Assembly (NCBI RefSeq): GCF_001723175.1
Contig: NC_064655.1
Span: forward strand, 2,976,001 to 3,040,000
Direction of reading: 5' to 3'
DNA: 64,000 nt
Source of the DNA: Penicillium oxalicum
Lineage: Eukaryota; Ascomycota; Eurotiomycetes; Eurotiales; Aspergillaceae
This document shows, in pieces, positions 32,763-44,815 of the stretch. Under the pieces are notes generated by a model. The model searched no databases, had not been told where the DNA came from, and saw only the letters and a program-made list of their open reading frames with translations. Position 1 is the first letter of the stretch. Every line of letters starts with the position of its first letter. The translations under genes were made by a program, and so were the position numbers.

Positions 32763-34282
32763 GACTGCGGTTGGATGTGAAATGAAACGAGAGAGAAGAC
32801 AAGAGTGAAGCGATGCGGAGAGGGAAGATGATGATTGAGTTCTACATGACCACTCGACGAGTGCAAGTGCGAAAATCACGAGGTCCAAGCATTGTTGCCT
32901 GGCCGAAAGAGTGATCGGAGGGCGCCTAGAAGATCCAGGGTAGGAAGGCACGCTAATAACTGACTGGGAAAGTTCGACGGAGACATGGACAGGTACTTTT
33001 CCCTCCGCCCCCCCTGAAAGTGAAGGCCAAGCTCCATTGAGCTACAGCACTAAACTGGAATCGGCCTTCCAAGCTGTAGGATGAGGATGGATTGGGGGTC
33101 GGCCATCAAACAAGGAAATACTTGACTCTAGGCCGATGTCTGGATGTGTAAAGTCTGTTTCTTACCAAATACCAGCGGTATTGTGTTACCAAACTATAGG
33201 ATTCAATAATCAGGATCCTCGTCCGGAGTTTAGGTTTCATCTAAGGGTGTCTTGGCTAAGCTTGGCTGCCGGCTTACTTTCGACAAATACTATGACGCAT
33301 TAGGACTAGTGGTGGTCAACGGGGGAAAAAGAAAAAAAAAAACACATTTTTTTTTAAATCTGGGTGAGAAGCTCAAAGAGCATTTACATATTCACTCTGT
33401 ATCTATAGACCTTAGCGGACGTGGATAGGCAATTTAATTCAAAGTGCCGATAGTAGAGAAGCACCTATGACCAATGATGGGAGTATCCTCTCTTGTCTTC
33501 ACAGGAACCATAATCTCTCAGAATAAATCAGTGACACATGAGTGTTCTCATCTATCCTAATAAAGATCGTGAGTGATCTGGGCCTGCCATGTCTTGAGCG
33601 GCTTCAGCCTCGTGTTCAGCTTGTTTGACGGACAGAGTGTCTGCGAAGGGTCAGCTATGTGGGGGGGGGGGTTGCCCTTTTACAGATCGACTCGTATTGC
33701 CCGTTATGTGTAATTACGTATCTACTGTCCTCGGCGGCTCATAATACAGTACAATGCAGATATACCGTATGTTATGGTATTACCACAATCCACTATACAC
33801 AAAAGGCTCATCATCCGGCCGCCCGATGAGTTCAGAAACCTTACTCACTTCATGCCTCTCCCATCGATCCTCATCCTGCCATCTGACCACGAACCCCACA
33901 TGAATCCTTATCCGAGCCTCTATTCACTTCTGGTGACTACCTCATACATACAGATACACTAGCACACTAAGATTACTATGTATCCGAGCCACCAGGTACC
34001 ACGCACAGCACAATACTTCCACACTTACCGTCACGCACCAAGTCCAAACACACCACGCTGAGCCCGATCTGCTGTCTTTCCCATCGTGAACAGGCCTGAC
34101 CCACTCAGTCTAGGCTGTACTATTCCACAAGCATAAACAACATCTGCACCTAAGAGCGCCGGGCTCCGGTGTTCTCCGTAAGAAAGCGAGTCTCAAAAAG
34201 GCTCAAAGTCTTCTTCCCATTTCACTCCCACATGTTGCGGATGTAACAAGTTGCCCTGCTTCTTGCCTCCGCATCCACCTCC
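32763..34282. other. Divergent spacer, 1.5 kb
   Basis: Lies between the SUR1-like gene (minus) and the nucleotide-sugar transporter (plus) and so should hold both promoters. A G11 run is at 33661-33671. I see no coding frame with a domain and no clear shared motif. Confidence 0.45.
33661..33671. repeat. G11 homopolymer
   Basis: Eleven consecutive G in the divergent spacer. Confidence 0.9.
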
Positions 34283-35564
34283 ATGCACACGTCAGCCGAG
34301 AAGCAGTTTCTGCCGATAGGGCAGGGGTTCGTGACGGGGTCCTCTCTGGACACGAAATCATGGACTTTTCTGGTGTTACTGCTGGTAAGAGATGGCGGCT
34401 GTTCTGTGATACCCGACTTTACAAACCTCTAATCGGCTAACATGACGCTCGCAGCTGGTGATGCAAAACATGGCATCAATCATTGTATGTCATTTCACCT
34501 TTTCATCCTCTCAGAGAGATACTGCGTGATATATGATCACGTGCTAAGACCGTTCGCTTTTAGTTACAACATTCTCTTCAGTCACAACCAGCGTCCAACC
34601 CCAACAGATATGATCCGCTGTCGGGCATCATCTTGATCGAGGTCCTCAAGTTCCTCATATCCTTTTTAGCCATTGTGCAGTCAGACACAACTGCCTCTTT
34701 CCGGAATGTACTTCAAGGGACGGTCCTGAATGTCTCCAGTGATGCCACGGCGGCCGCGCTTTTTTTCACCGCTGCCACCATCCTTCAAAGCATAGGCGCA
34801 CATTACCTCGACTTGATCCCTTATCTGGTACTCTCTCAGCTCAAGACCATCGTCACTCCTTTATTTGCACGCATCATTCTGCACCAGAGGTATCCACTGC
34901 GCAACTGGCTTTTCATCGCAATGATGGTCCTGGGCATTGTGCTCGCCCAGCTGGGCTCTGGCTCTGATGCAATCAATACCAAGGGACTCAGGACCCAAGC
35001 CATGGTCCGTGGAGTGATGGCAATGGTCCTTGCTGGAATCTGCGTTGCCCTGGGCAGTCTGTGCATTGAGCGGACCTTGAAAAAGTCCGGCCTCCTCTTT
35101 CAGTGTAATGCTCAATTGGCAGCCTACAGTTCCTCCATTGCACTGGTGTACTTTTGCTGGCAGACAAAGTTCCGCTTTGATCATTTCTTCCGCGGGTTTG
35201 ATGCCCTGGCGTGTTTGTATCTGGGGCTCCAAGTCTCGGGGGATTCATTGTGGCCAAGTGCGTGCAGATGACCAGCACAGTCACGAAGAATTATGCTCAA
35301 GGGTTAGGTTTTGCATTGGCGGTTTTTACACCGCCCTTGGTTGCTCGCCAGCATATCAGTTTCCAGGTAAGGAATGCTCATTTCATCAAAACACTTTGTT
35401 GTCTATGTGAAAACTTTAGATGTGCTAACGACTTTTTTTGGAAGTTGCTCATTGGCGTTGGTCTCATTTTGGCCTCTGTGCTCGGGTCTTCTGCATCTAA
35501 TCAAAAACCACCTATTGCAGATGAGACCCTATCTGAAAAAAGCTCACTCACGAATCCAGTTTGA
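34283..35564 (+). CDS. Nucleotide-sugar transporter, SLC35A family, with one-base frameshift
   Basis: Predicted Golgi antiporter bringing a UDP-sugar (SLC35A: UDP-Gal or UDP-GlcNAc type) into the lumen; 345 residues if the shift is ignored. Exons: 34283-34384, a 30-base exon 34455-34484, 34582-35366 and 35445-35564. Multiple hydrophobic helices are present, with LVMQNMASII and SGIILIEVLKFLISF near the start and YLVLSQLKTIVTPLFARIIL in the middle, the classical family signature. The frame breaks at the G5 run 35238-35242: upstream reads LYLGLQVSG and the continuation GGFIVAKCVQMTSTVTKNYAQG is in another frame. One extra G would join them. It is either a sequence error or an inactivating mutation. 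It completes the glycosyltransferase group by supplying a luminal donor. Confidence 0.8.
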
Positions 35565-36822
35565 TAAGTCCTGGGCTGAATTATCGCTTCGCGTCGCTTT
35601 TGAGCTAATCCTGGAGCGGTGATATTTGCTCTGATGTTTTATGAACCCACATCAGCCTTTGCTTAATGACATCACCGATTGCTCTTAGTATATAAGGGAA
35701 AAATAATCAACTCGTTTCTATTTTTATCAAGTGGCGTAATTTATGGAGTGAAATTACCACGCTGAAGTTAGGCTACCAGGCTCCGAGTCCTGGAGTGGAC
35801 GGGCGCCCATAAGAATATGTCAAGGTAGATTCTGGAAGTAAAAACGCCATATTTTGGTACAGAACCAGGGCTTAGGTGCCGCTTTTAAGAATGAAAGAAA
35901 TGTGAAGAAAATGAAGAAGCAAGCATTCATCTAGATAAGCAGTTTGCTTTCTTGAACATTCCCTGCAAATCAAAAAGAACCAAAAAAAAAAGAAAGAAAG
36001 AAAGAAAAAAAAAAGTAAAACAAAACAAAACAGAAAAATAAAAAATGATATAGCCAATATTGATCAATGTCCCTCTACATACAACCACTATATTCCCATG
36101 CCGAATAGGAAACCTCTTATTAAAAAATGAAACTGATCATGATTCTGCATTACTACCTACCTAGGAGCTAGAGCTCACCCAAAGATACCAGTGCTCCTAG
36201 GAGCTAGACCTCCACTCGGTCCAATATGGATGTCTAATACTAGGACAAAACCCCCCGCCTCCACCATCGTAAACAGGGGACCAATGAGATACTTAGGCAC
36301 CTAATGATGATGCGGGATTATTACAATTCTCATTCTGGTTTCCTCATTTCCTGTATCTGGAAATTTATCATGCTCTTGTGGACTGGTTCCAAATCCTAGT
36401 TTTCACGTCTTCTGCCTCTATTAGACTGGTGCACTCGACCTGACTTACACTAGAAAGCTTATTAGGACCTTAAGTTAGGTAGGAGCCCGTCAACCTACCA
36501 CCACCGGCTGTTTCCACCAGATTGGTGCAGACTGGATGATTGATTACTGGGGACATGGATGGCCCGAAATCCACTGGATCTGATTGAGAGATGGTCTGCG
36601 GAAGTACTGGGTATAATTGGAAAGATACTCCCACTTTTCAATTCAATGATTGAATACGCTCGTCTCATGAGGAATTACACAGTAAGCTCACTACATTTCC
36701 TTCCAGTTCCAGTTCCATCTTGGCTCTCTTCAAATCTTGCATTTAATTCCTCAGATGCTTGATCTAAAATCAGATAGAACAAGAAAAAAGACTCTCACGG
36801 CTGACACACATCCCCCTCTCTC
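35565..36822. other. Convergent spacer, 1.3 kb, no gene recognised
   Basis: 3' flanks of the nucleotide-sugar transporter and the polygalacturonase. AT-rich, with an A-rich tract around 35980-36045. No coding frame with a domain is visible. Confidence 0.5.
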
Positions 36823-38306
36823 TCAAGAGCACTTGGTCACACTGGGAACATTGGTGCAGCTACCATAGGTCTTTCCACCAGTGACTTGGACATTGGACCA
36901 AGTCCAGTTGGAGCAGCCGGAGGATCCACAGGTAACTACCACGTCGTATCCGCTGGAGGAAACCGCACCTACACCAGAGACATTCTTAACGGTTAGGCCG
37001 GTGATGGGGATGCCGCTGGTGGCGTCGCCGTGAAGGTCACCGCCGTTGTAGTTTTGCTCGATGAGAATTCCGTATCTATGGAGGAAAGAAATACCGGTTA
37101 GCCCGTTGAATCTCGTTTCAGCGAGGGGTAAAAGAAAGAAAGAAAGCCGGATTTCCTTACTTGGAAATAGACTGGAGGGTGATGCCCGAGTAAGTCACGC
37201 CCTTGATTGCGCCGGTCTCGCCGGATTTGGCCTTGATGCGAATGCCTGGTTTGAAGTTTAGTAGGCCATCGGGGGATGATCTGTGGGGGTGGGGGTGCAC
37301 TAACCATTCACCGAATTTTTGACCACAGAGTTTGTAAAGGTGACCGTGTCGACGGTGTTATCATCGCGACCACCGACGCTGCCGATGGAGAGTCCATGAC
37401 CTCCAGAGCAGGTGCCGCCACTGAAAGTGATGTCCTGTGCAATGTATGAGCAAATGGCCTGGCCACAAGAATTATTCGATGGGAACTTTCGGGGCAAAAC
37501 ATACAGTTCCAGAATTGACCGCCACGCAATCATCCTGGTTATAGACATTCGCGCCTGTGATGACCACATTGGTACTGCTTCCAATGTCAAATCCGTCGGT
37601 GTTATGTCCACCAGCAGAGTCACCGGCAGTGTTCTTGTCGAGATTTCGAACCATTAGCTCATACCTCCCCATTCAAATCCCTGGGTGTGACTCACGTCAA
37701 TAGTCATGCCGGTGATCGTCAGACCGTCACAGCCGTTGATGCTGACAGCTTGAACGGGAGTATTCTGGATGTGGAGATCGGTGATGGTCGATGAGGTGAG
37801 ATCATGAGCGTAGAAGAACTTGGGCTTGGTCTTGCCGCCATTGCTGCCTTCGCCATCCCACCAGCGCGCGCCATCGGGGTTCAGATAGGCACCGCTAGCG
37901 CCCTTGACGGTGATTCCCTTGCCAGAAATCTGGAGCAGCGGCCCAGACCACTCCTTGTAGCCCCAGGTAGTCTGGCCTTCGAAGATGACCTAGAGATACA
38001 TGAGATGAGGGTTCTCAATGGAGAAATGCTTGTAGAGATTGCTTCGTGCCGTACCGTGGTATCATCAGCAAGTTTGCTCAGGTCCAGAGTGGTGCCAGAT
38101 GGAACTGCCACATTGGAGAGCACGATAGTCGAGCAAGCCGTCTGCGACTTGCTGGCCGAAGCAGCACCGTTGGAACCGGAGAAAGTGCATGTGGTAGCTC
38201 GCTTGGCCAAGCTCGGGGCCTGCGTGATGGCCGGCTCAGCGACGGGTGACGCCAATGCGCCCAGCGCCAAGGAGGCGGCCAAAAGTGAAGTAAAAGCTGG
38301 CCGCAT
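36823..38306 (-). CDS. Endopolygalacturonase, GH28, secreted
   Basis: Extracellular pectin-degrading enzyme that cleaves alpha-1,4-galacturonan internally; 380 residues. Six exons on the minus strand: 38306-38055, 37989-37696, 37633-37505, 37434-37305, 37245-37161 and 37075-36823, with introns of 65, 62, 70, 59 and 85 bases. Signal peptide about 1-20, a short propeptide ending at Lys35-Arg36, then the right-handed beta-helix. The catalytic set is complete: NTD with Asp195, QDDC with Asp216 and Asp217, GGHGLS with His238, and RIK with Arg271 and Lys273. Each is 15 residues beyond the corresponding residue of Aspergillus niger endopolygalacturonase II as I recall its numbering. The length is normal. 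It was probably acquired or retained for plant-material growth; regulation by galacturonic acid is expected from the family but no site is claimed. Confidence 0.96.
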
Positions 38307-38420
38307 CACGAAAAGATTTGGTTGTCGATTGTTTTTTTTTCAGGGCGTTGGATAGTCTTGCAGATGAAGCAGCCGATGGTGTTTGCGTTCCTCTCCCTTT
38401 GATCCGAGGTCACCAGCTGA

Positions 38421-38430
38421 CTTTATAACT
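38421..38430 (-). promoter_or_regulatory. TATA-like box of the polygalacturonase gene
   Basis: On the minus strand this reads AGTTATAAAG, about 115 bases before the start codon, a standard position for a strongly regulated secreted-enzyme gene. Confidence 0.6.
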
Positions 38431-39183
38431 CTTGCAAGTTCGAGCTCATTGCTCGACTGACCTCTTTTCATCGCCACAAACCTGAGACGTCTCGTCCCAC
38501 TCAGCATCCATGAGATTCAAGGAAGTTCTCCGGGGGGTTCAACAGGACACGTACATTTCCCACAACTGCTTCGTCCCGTTTATCCTCCAATCGCAAAAAT
38601 ATTTTGCGGGGACCGCGACCATTCGATTGGCGGGATTTTTGAAGAAAATAATCAAAAAGAAAACATTAAGAACGGGATGACGGTGTAAACTCGAACTCTA
38701 TACTCGGCCGCCGGAACCTTGTTCAATGCTGGGGGGGCCCATGCCAGACTTCGTGGTCTCTTATCCTGCAGGGTGACCTGCATCGTATAGACCAGGGGAA
38801 AGGGGGAGAGGGGGAGAGGGTGACGAATACACTCGTGGTCCGTGAGGCATGTCTTCAGGACACGGAGGGCAATGCCGCAATGAGCATTTCGACCTGAATC
38901 CGTAGCGGACCCACCCATCTGCAGGATTCTGTTGATTTGCGGGAATCCAGGTGGAAACTGCGGGGGAGGCGTTTCATCAGGAGGAAAAACAATCATTAGC
39001 GAGACCCATCTCATCAGCCATCTGCCGGCGCGGGACAGCGTTCTGCAGAAAAGTCAGCGGACGATCAACTGCAGGGCAGCATTCGGCGATTCTTTTTGCC
39101 ACCACTGCTTTTTTTTCAGATGACATTGAGACGATGAACCTGGTCGTGAGACCATTGCGGCTGTCAGACCACGGAGCTTTTGT

Positions 39184-39200
39184 GGGGGGGGGGGGGGGGG
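39184..39200. repeat. G17 homopolymer
   Basis: Seventeen consecutive G in intergenic DNA. Confidence 0.9.
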
Positions 39201-40626
39201 CGGAGTTGGTCTCGCGGTGAAGTGGAGGAGTGGAAGACTCGGGCGGTGGGACAAAGCAAGTCGGTGAGTGTGATTTCCTCGTCATGTGCAAGAGAGTGGT
39301 TATTCCATCCGGCAGTACGTAAGAATTCAAGTCAAGCTGCTCAACTGAATATTCTGCGAGAGAGTGACTGTGATCCTACTCGTCTCATTATTGAATCTTC
39401 AAAGGCCAAATCCCGCGACCTCGAGGGGCCATGATAGAGTCATCCTGCGCGACAGTCTTACCCCACACATTATACAAGCAACACCAAGCAAATGCCAAGG
39501 AACCGGGACTGCAGGACTGGAACGGATGCCCATGCTGTGTTCTGGGGGAGCCATCACTCTGGTCAACATATCTGTCAACCTATACCCGGGCAGCGCTCCA
39601 AAAATCAACCAAGCTATTCTCATCTGTAGGGGCTGTGAAGATTTGGCATAGTAATCCGGTTGATCGATTGCGTCACCATCTACTCTACTTGTCCCGTGCT
39701 CCTGGATGGTCTTCATTTGGAACTTGTCCAGACTGAAATAAATCGGCCTTGGAAGCCCAGGTCTATAACATGAAAGCCACAATGCTAGTTGCAGGACAGG
39801 CCGATCCAAGACCTTGCCATCAGGTTCTATTACCTACGTGATGCGATCACGAGGTCGCAAGATCGGTTCACCGGACACATGAGTTGATACACTTGATTTG
39901 AGCCCCCGTTCACGAACAGCTCAATGGGGAGTAGTATTGCGAAAGATAAAAAGGGCTTGTGCATTCGACTGAATTAGGATGCGGGTATCTCGATCGCATA
40001 GAGAGGACGGCTATGCAGGCAACGACGCGAGAAGAACCAGGAATCACCGCGGTGGGACAGTGCGGATAAGATAAGAATAGAGACAGGTGCAAGGAAATCG
40101 AAGACGATACAGAAACGTCGAGGTCGGCGGTGACAGAATATATATCTCAAGAGTGTACTTGAGTCAGGCAGTGCCCATAATTAAAGAGCCTCAGTGACTT
40201 GTTCAGACAATAACAATAGAGGGGTAAATCCCATAGGAAAAAAAAGAGAACAAGGAGATAAAGAAATCAGCTTGGAAAAGTGTATTCAGCAGGAAAGGCA
40301 AAGACGAGGCAAAGCATGGCAGTCTTGCAGAACGCGGGACGTTTTGAGCACACATGTACCGAAGGAAGCAATAGAGGGTGTCGTCAATCACGTGCAAAAG
40401 GTCGTAGAGAACTGGGCGAGAAGGTGGGATTTCGAAACAGATCCAAAGGGGGGCGAAGCTGTATCGGGCGGGAAAGACATTAACCGAAGTACTGAAATGG
40501 ATCACCCAAACAGGCGCACCCTCGAAGGTCGAGTTCCACTCGACCCGGGTGGCAGCGCAGCTGGACCGCAGGGAAATAGAATCTACATGAAACACACGCG
40601 TGTCGTGACACAAAGTCCCCATGGAT

Positions 40627-41810
40627 CTAGTTGCCTCCAGACAAGCCAAGACTTTTCAGCGTCAAGGGCTTCGACCGGCGCGGAGATTCCTCCTCCTCGG
40701 GCAAATCCATTCGGAATCTACGGACGCTGCCTTCGCGCTCCGCCTTGGTCTTGCCTTCTTCGAAGAATGGGGTGCGTGAGACTCGGCTCTGACACCACCG
40801 TGGAGCCACGCGACGCCAAAAACCGCGTACACCGCGACTGGCGCGGTCAATCTTTTCGTACTCGGCTCGTCGTGTGGCGGGAGAGGTCCATTCTATAACC
40901 GTCGCCGGGACGTGAACGGATGAGGTGGAGAATGAATGAGTGTGGGTGGGCAGCATAGCGGGACTGTCGTTGCTGGGTAAGGTGCTGGAGCGGTCTCTAT
41001 AGGAGAGGAAATGAGGCGGAGTGGTTGAGCTCACGGAGCCACGATGTTCAAAGTCAAAGGGTGGTGCCGACGGAGAGGGACTGATGGGCGAGGACGGGGC
41101 GGAGAAGTCATTATCAGACGAGATGCGAGTTTCTCGTCTGTGATCAAAGGTGATTGATGGCGCGGAGAAGAGAGATGGACGGCGCTCATCGATGGAAAAC
41201 GTGGCCGGCTGCTTCATAGAGTCTTGCTCTTGAAAAGGCGGCATGATTCTCGATGCAGTGCCAAGAGAGATTGCCGCTTGTCGAGTGGACCCGTCCGCGT
41301 TGAAGAGACGGTCACGATACTCGCGTTGGCAGCCCGTCGGGTCGAGTGTAGCGAACCATGGCGACTATGCGGACGGGAACGAGCGGTGCTGCGCGAGTTG
41401 GAGCGTGAATGTTGATGGGGAGCAGTGACTGCAGAGGATGGTCGAGACAAGGTCGTGCGCGGCCGTTGATCGAACGGGTACACCGTCGCAGCTGGGATGC
41501 TTGACGTCCCCGTCTGTGGGGGCTTCCTCTTCCTCTTTGGGATCTCCATCGTCGGGGAGGAAGGTTCGGACGAAAGAGCCGACCCGGTGGGGGAAATACA
41601 TTTCTCGGTGAGTTGAGAATCGAAAGAGGTGACGGACGGGGACCGAGATAAAGATGGAGAGTCTGGGAACTCAGTCACCGTGGTCTGTGAGGGGCACTTG
41701 AGCGCGAGGAGATCCAAATCAGGCAAGTCTGACGCTGGCGGTGATTCGAGATCGACCATGTGAAGATCGAGGGGACATGTGACAGACGCCATCGGTATGT
41801 CGGAAGTCAT
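40627..41810 (-). CDS. Unrecognised Ser/Pro-rich protein, apparent one-base frameshift
   Basis: Two overlapping minus-strand frames, 41810-41214 and 41244-40627, make one 394-residue protein if one base is added to the four-base A-run at 41233-41236 (T on the coding strand): LLALHRESCRLF then continues QEQDSMKQPATF. The total length becomes divisible by three. The start is ATG 41810 or 41792. The protein is hydrophilic, rich in Ser, Pro and Arg, with a basic KRKRKP stretch and SRSNSRSTARSRPHSRHGS, and probably disordered. The most distinctive part is near the C-terminus: RAEYEKIDRASRGVRGFWRRV followed by APRWC. No catalytic domain, membrane span or signal peptide is visible. I do not assign a function; nuclear or signalling roles are possible but unsupported. 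Confidence 0.65.
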
Positions 41811-42581
41811 GCCAAGAATGGTCCCTTTTGCTCTCTCTCTATCCCCCCTTTGCTTTTTGTTTAGGAAATTTTGTTATTTTTTTTTGTTTCCCAATCAGAT
41901 TGATCCTCCCAGAAGTTTCAGCTCGTCAGTGATTAGGTGGCCATCAGTCAAGGAGTCGAGCCCATCGTTCCAGGGGTAGTGTTGATATAGTTCGAGACTG
42001 GAGGGACAGGGCGCGGGTCGTTGACCAGTTGGCAAAAGCTGTGGAGGTAGAAGCACCAGCAAAAAGAAGCAGAAGAAGAAGAAGCAAGAAGAATAGCGGG
42101 TCGAATTCCAGGGTTGATATGAGGTCAAGAAGATCCAGTCTCAACGACCTTGACGAGGGATAAAAGTGACAATGAACGGATTCAAGAACGCAACACACCC
42201 CCCTCACAAAATTCACCGATAGAGTTTTAAAAATGACGACGGTCCCATGCCGCACCAAATCAAGGTGATGGGCCGCTCTTTTTGAATGTCTTTTGCATGG
42301 CGCTACACCGCTCCCTCGCAGCATGATTTTCACTCCTTCCAAGTGGGGGGGAGGAGGAGTCCACTTGCAGGTACGAAGCGGCTATGACCGACCTGGTTTA
42401 GTGGAGAAGAATGAACTAGTCCTTGGAGGTAGAGTACATCATCGACACTACTGGATGGAACTCTTACCATCATTTGTTCGATAGCTCGGCAGCCCTCGTT
42501 GAGTGTCCATGTCTTTTGATCACCCCCCCACTTAGAATGCATCTTTAGTCTCTGATCACGGGTACCTCATCCGCCCCGCCA

Positions 42582-42597
42582 GGGGGGGGGGGGGGGG
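42582..42597. repeat. G16 homopolymer
   Basis: Sixteen consecutive G in intergenic DNA. Confidence 0.9.
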
Positions 42598-44773
42598 TTG
42601 AGTCTACCATTCAACATTACTGGATCAGTTGACTCGGCAGTTACTTTACCAGCAGAAGACAGGCGCGAGAGAGTATGTGCGAAAGTGAAGAGAAAGCGAG
42701 AGAGAGTAAAGGAGCAAAGGTCTCTAGCTAAGACCTGTGCTGTTCCCCAAACTTCCCATCTTCTCCAAATCCACTCCGAGAGTGACTGGAGACTAATTTT
42801 TTTCTTAGCAACTGCACTACGGCAGTCCTGCATGGGCGCCTCTCCCTGCCTGTCATGGTTTAGCTTGCGCTCGCGCAACCACGTTGGTGCGGCCAGTGGC
42901 CAGTGGCCACTGGGCTGCATTACGCCCTCGCGGTGGGCACGGTGGCGTCTATCTGGGTGGGCTGCAGGGGCCCAGAGGGGAGGTGGCATTCTGACCTTCG
43001 GCGCTAACGCTAACCTGATGGATTGAATCTGGACTGGTTGCTCCAATCAAAGGGGGAGTGAGAGAGTCTCGCCCAGTGTCATAGGTTGTAAAGGTGACAA
43101 GGGTCTTTTTTGTGCTACTCCGACCACAGAGGTCGAGGCCGGGCCATCCAACTGAGAGTAGCCGGTCAGCCATTGCGTGCCACTAAGTATACAACTGTAG
43201 TCACCGTAGACTTGTAAAATCGTCCAGGATAAGGTGATGTCCAGAATGGACCACGCCGGGTGAACGTCGGGAAAACTCGAGTGTCCCATATCACGCTGTA
43301 CGATGCAAAGGAGACTAACATGAGTGACTCATCCCCCCAGAGGAATTTTGCTTGCAGCTTTTTCAAATCCATCGTCGTTTCCGAGTCAGGTAGTCGAGAC
43401 CACCGGGGGTTACAGTAGGCGCTTCGTCCCGCCAGGCTTGAAGCCAGTCATCTTGTCATGCTCACAGCCCGACAGAATCTCAACGGAACGAGATTCTTCC
43501 CGGCAAAGAAGAACTGGGACAGGGTCCGAGCTTTCAAATCTCGTGGAAAGTCGAACCAGTCAAATGGAGTCCAGAATTTTTCCTTTTTTCCCCCCCACGG
43601 CAACAACTACAACTACGACTACGACTTGCACGATTGGCTTCCTATCTCCCTCCTGTCATATTTGTACTGAATCCCAATGTGAATCATAAAATGTTCTTTT
43701 TTTTTTTTTCCCCCTCTCTCTCTCTCTCGCCGTCTGATCTTCACCTCCCTCACTGCCTCTCGCTCTGATGGAATTCTCATTCGACACACACACACACCTA
43801 CCTACCCCCCCCCTTTTTCCTGGTTACCCAGGCAAATCCGGAGAAAAAAAATCAAAACAGAGACAACAGAGACAACGCATGCGATCCCCACGGCGGGAAG
43901 GGGGATCCACCCAAGTACCAGAGAAATTCTCAACAGTACTCATTTTGTCACCAGAGTGGATCTGGTCGCTGCTCATCACTCACGGGGACAAACGGGGTAC
44001 AACTTGTACTCAAGTCATGATCGGGCAATTACTGGTTACTCCGTCCAACCGAAGGGATCATCGTGATCAACATCGATTACGACGTAGGTGTTTCTCTCGG
44101 GACCCCAGAGCGAAAGTGATTGGAAAGATCTTACACGAACAGCGTAGAAATTTGGGGTGGGGGGCCGGAAAGACAAGCGGGAGAGGGGAGAAAAAGGCCT
44201 ACATCAACCAAAGGGCAAAAACACTCAACGGCGAGCACACTCACTACTTACATTGACATGGAATCTGCTATTGAGCATGGTTACATCCAACCCGGGCTTT
44301 CAATCTTGATAAGCTCAGAAGTCCCCTTCCCATGCTAGCTGACTTCCATTCACTTCCAATTAGCAAGGATAACACCGAGATCGGGATAGGTACAAATCTC
44401 AGGTACAAGACCAGAACGGATGCAGGCTTCCGAGTCCCCGACAGATACGTGTGTCTTTAACCTCCTGCGAACTCAAGAATAGAGTAAGACTCTACTGCAG
44501 GGTCAGCTGGAACGAAAGGCAGATTGGCAAACTGATCACGGCACTCTCTGCACTGCAGAATCTGCAGTCTGCACAGCTACAGTACAGGGTTTGGTGGACC
44601 CAGCCAGGGAGGAGGGCGAGGACGAGAACGAGGGCAGGTTTTCACTGGAGTTGTAAAGTCTGGACCCTGGACTGTTTGTTCGAGGGTCGCATCTGATTGA
44701 TTATTCTTTTAGTCCATTTCGGGTGGGAGGGTGGTCCGTGACCGGGTTTGACGATTGGCGGTGGGTCTACGAA

Positions 44774-44815
44774 CAAGATCAAGATCAAGGTCAGGACGAG
44801 GATCGGGATCAAGAT
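44774..44815. repeat. Degenerate six-base tandem repeat
   Basis: About seven units of the form GATCAA, GATCGG, GACGAG or similar, with a six-base period. Confidence 0.6.

Larger units (their letters stand above)
38307..40626. other. Intergenic, 2.3 kb
   Basis: Begins with the polygalacturonase promoter (TATA-like at 38421-38430). Holds a G17 run at 39184-39200. Frames antisense to or beyond the next gene have no recognisable domains. Confidence 0.45.

Noticed and set aside
40194..40898. 234-codon plus-strand frame antisense to the Ser/Pro-rich gene
   Set aside because: It overlaps a longer, more coherent minus-strand gene and has no recognisable sequence.
42567..43046. Opposing frames of 142 and 159 codons
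   Set aside because: They mirror each other in GC-rich DNA and neither has a recognisable domain or splice site.
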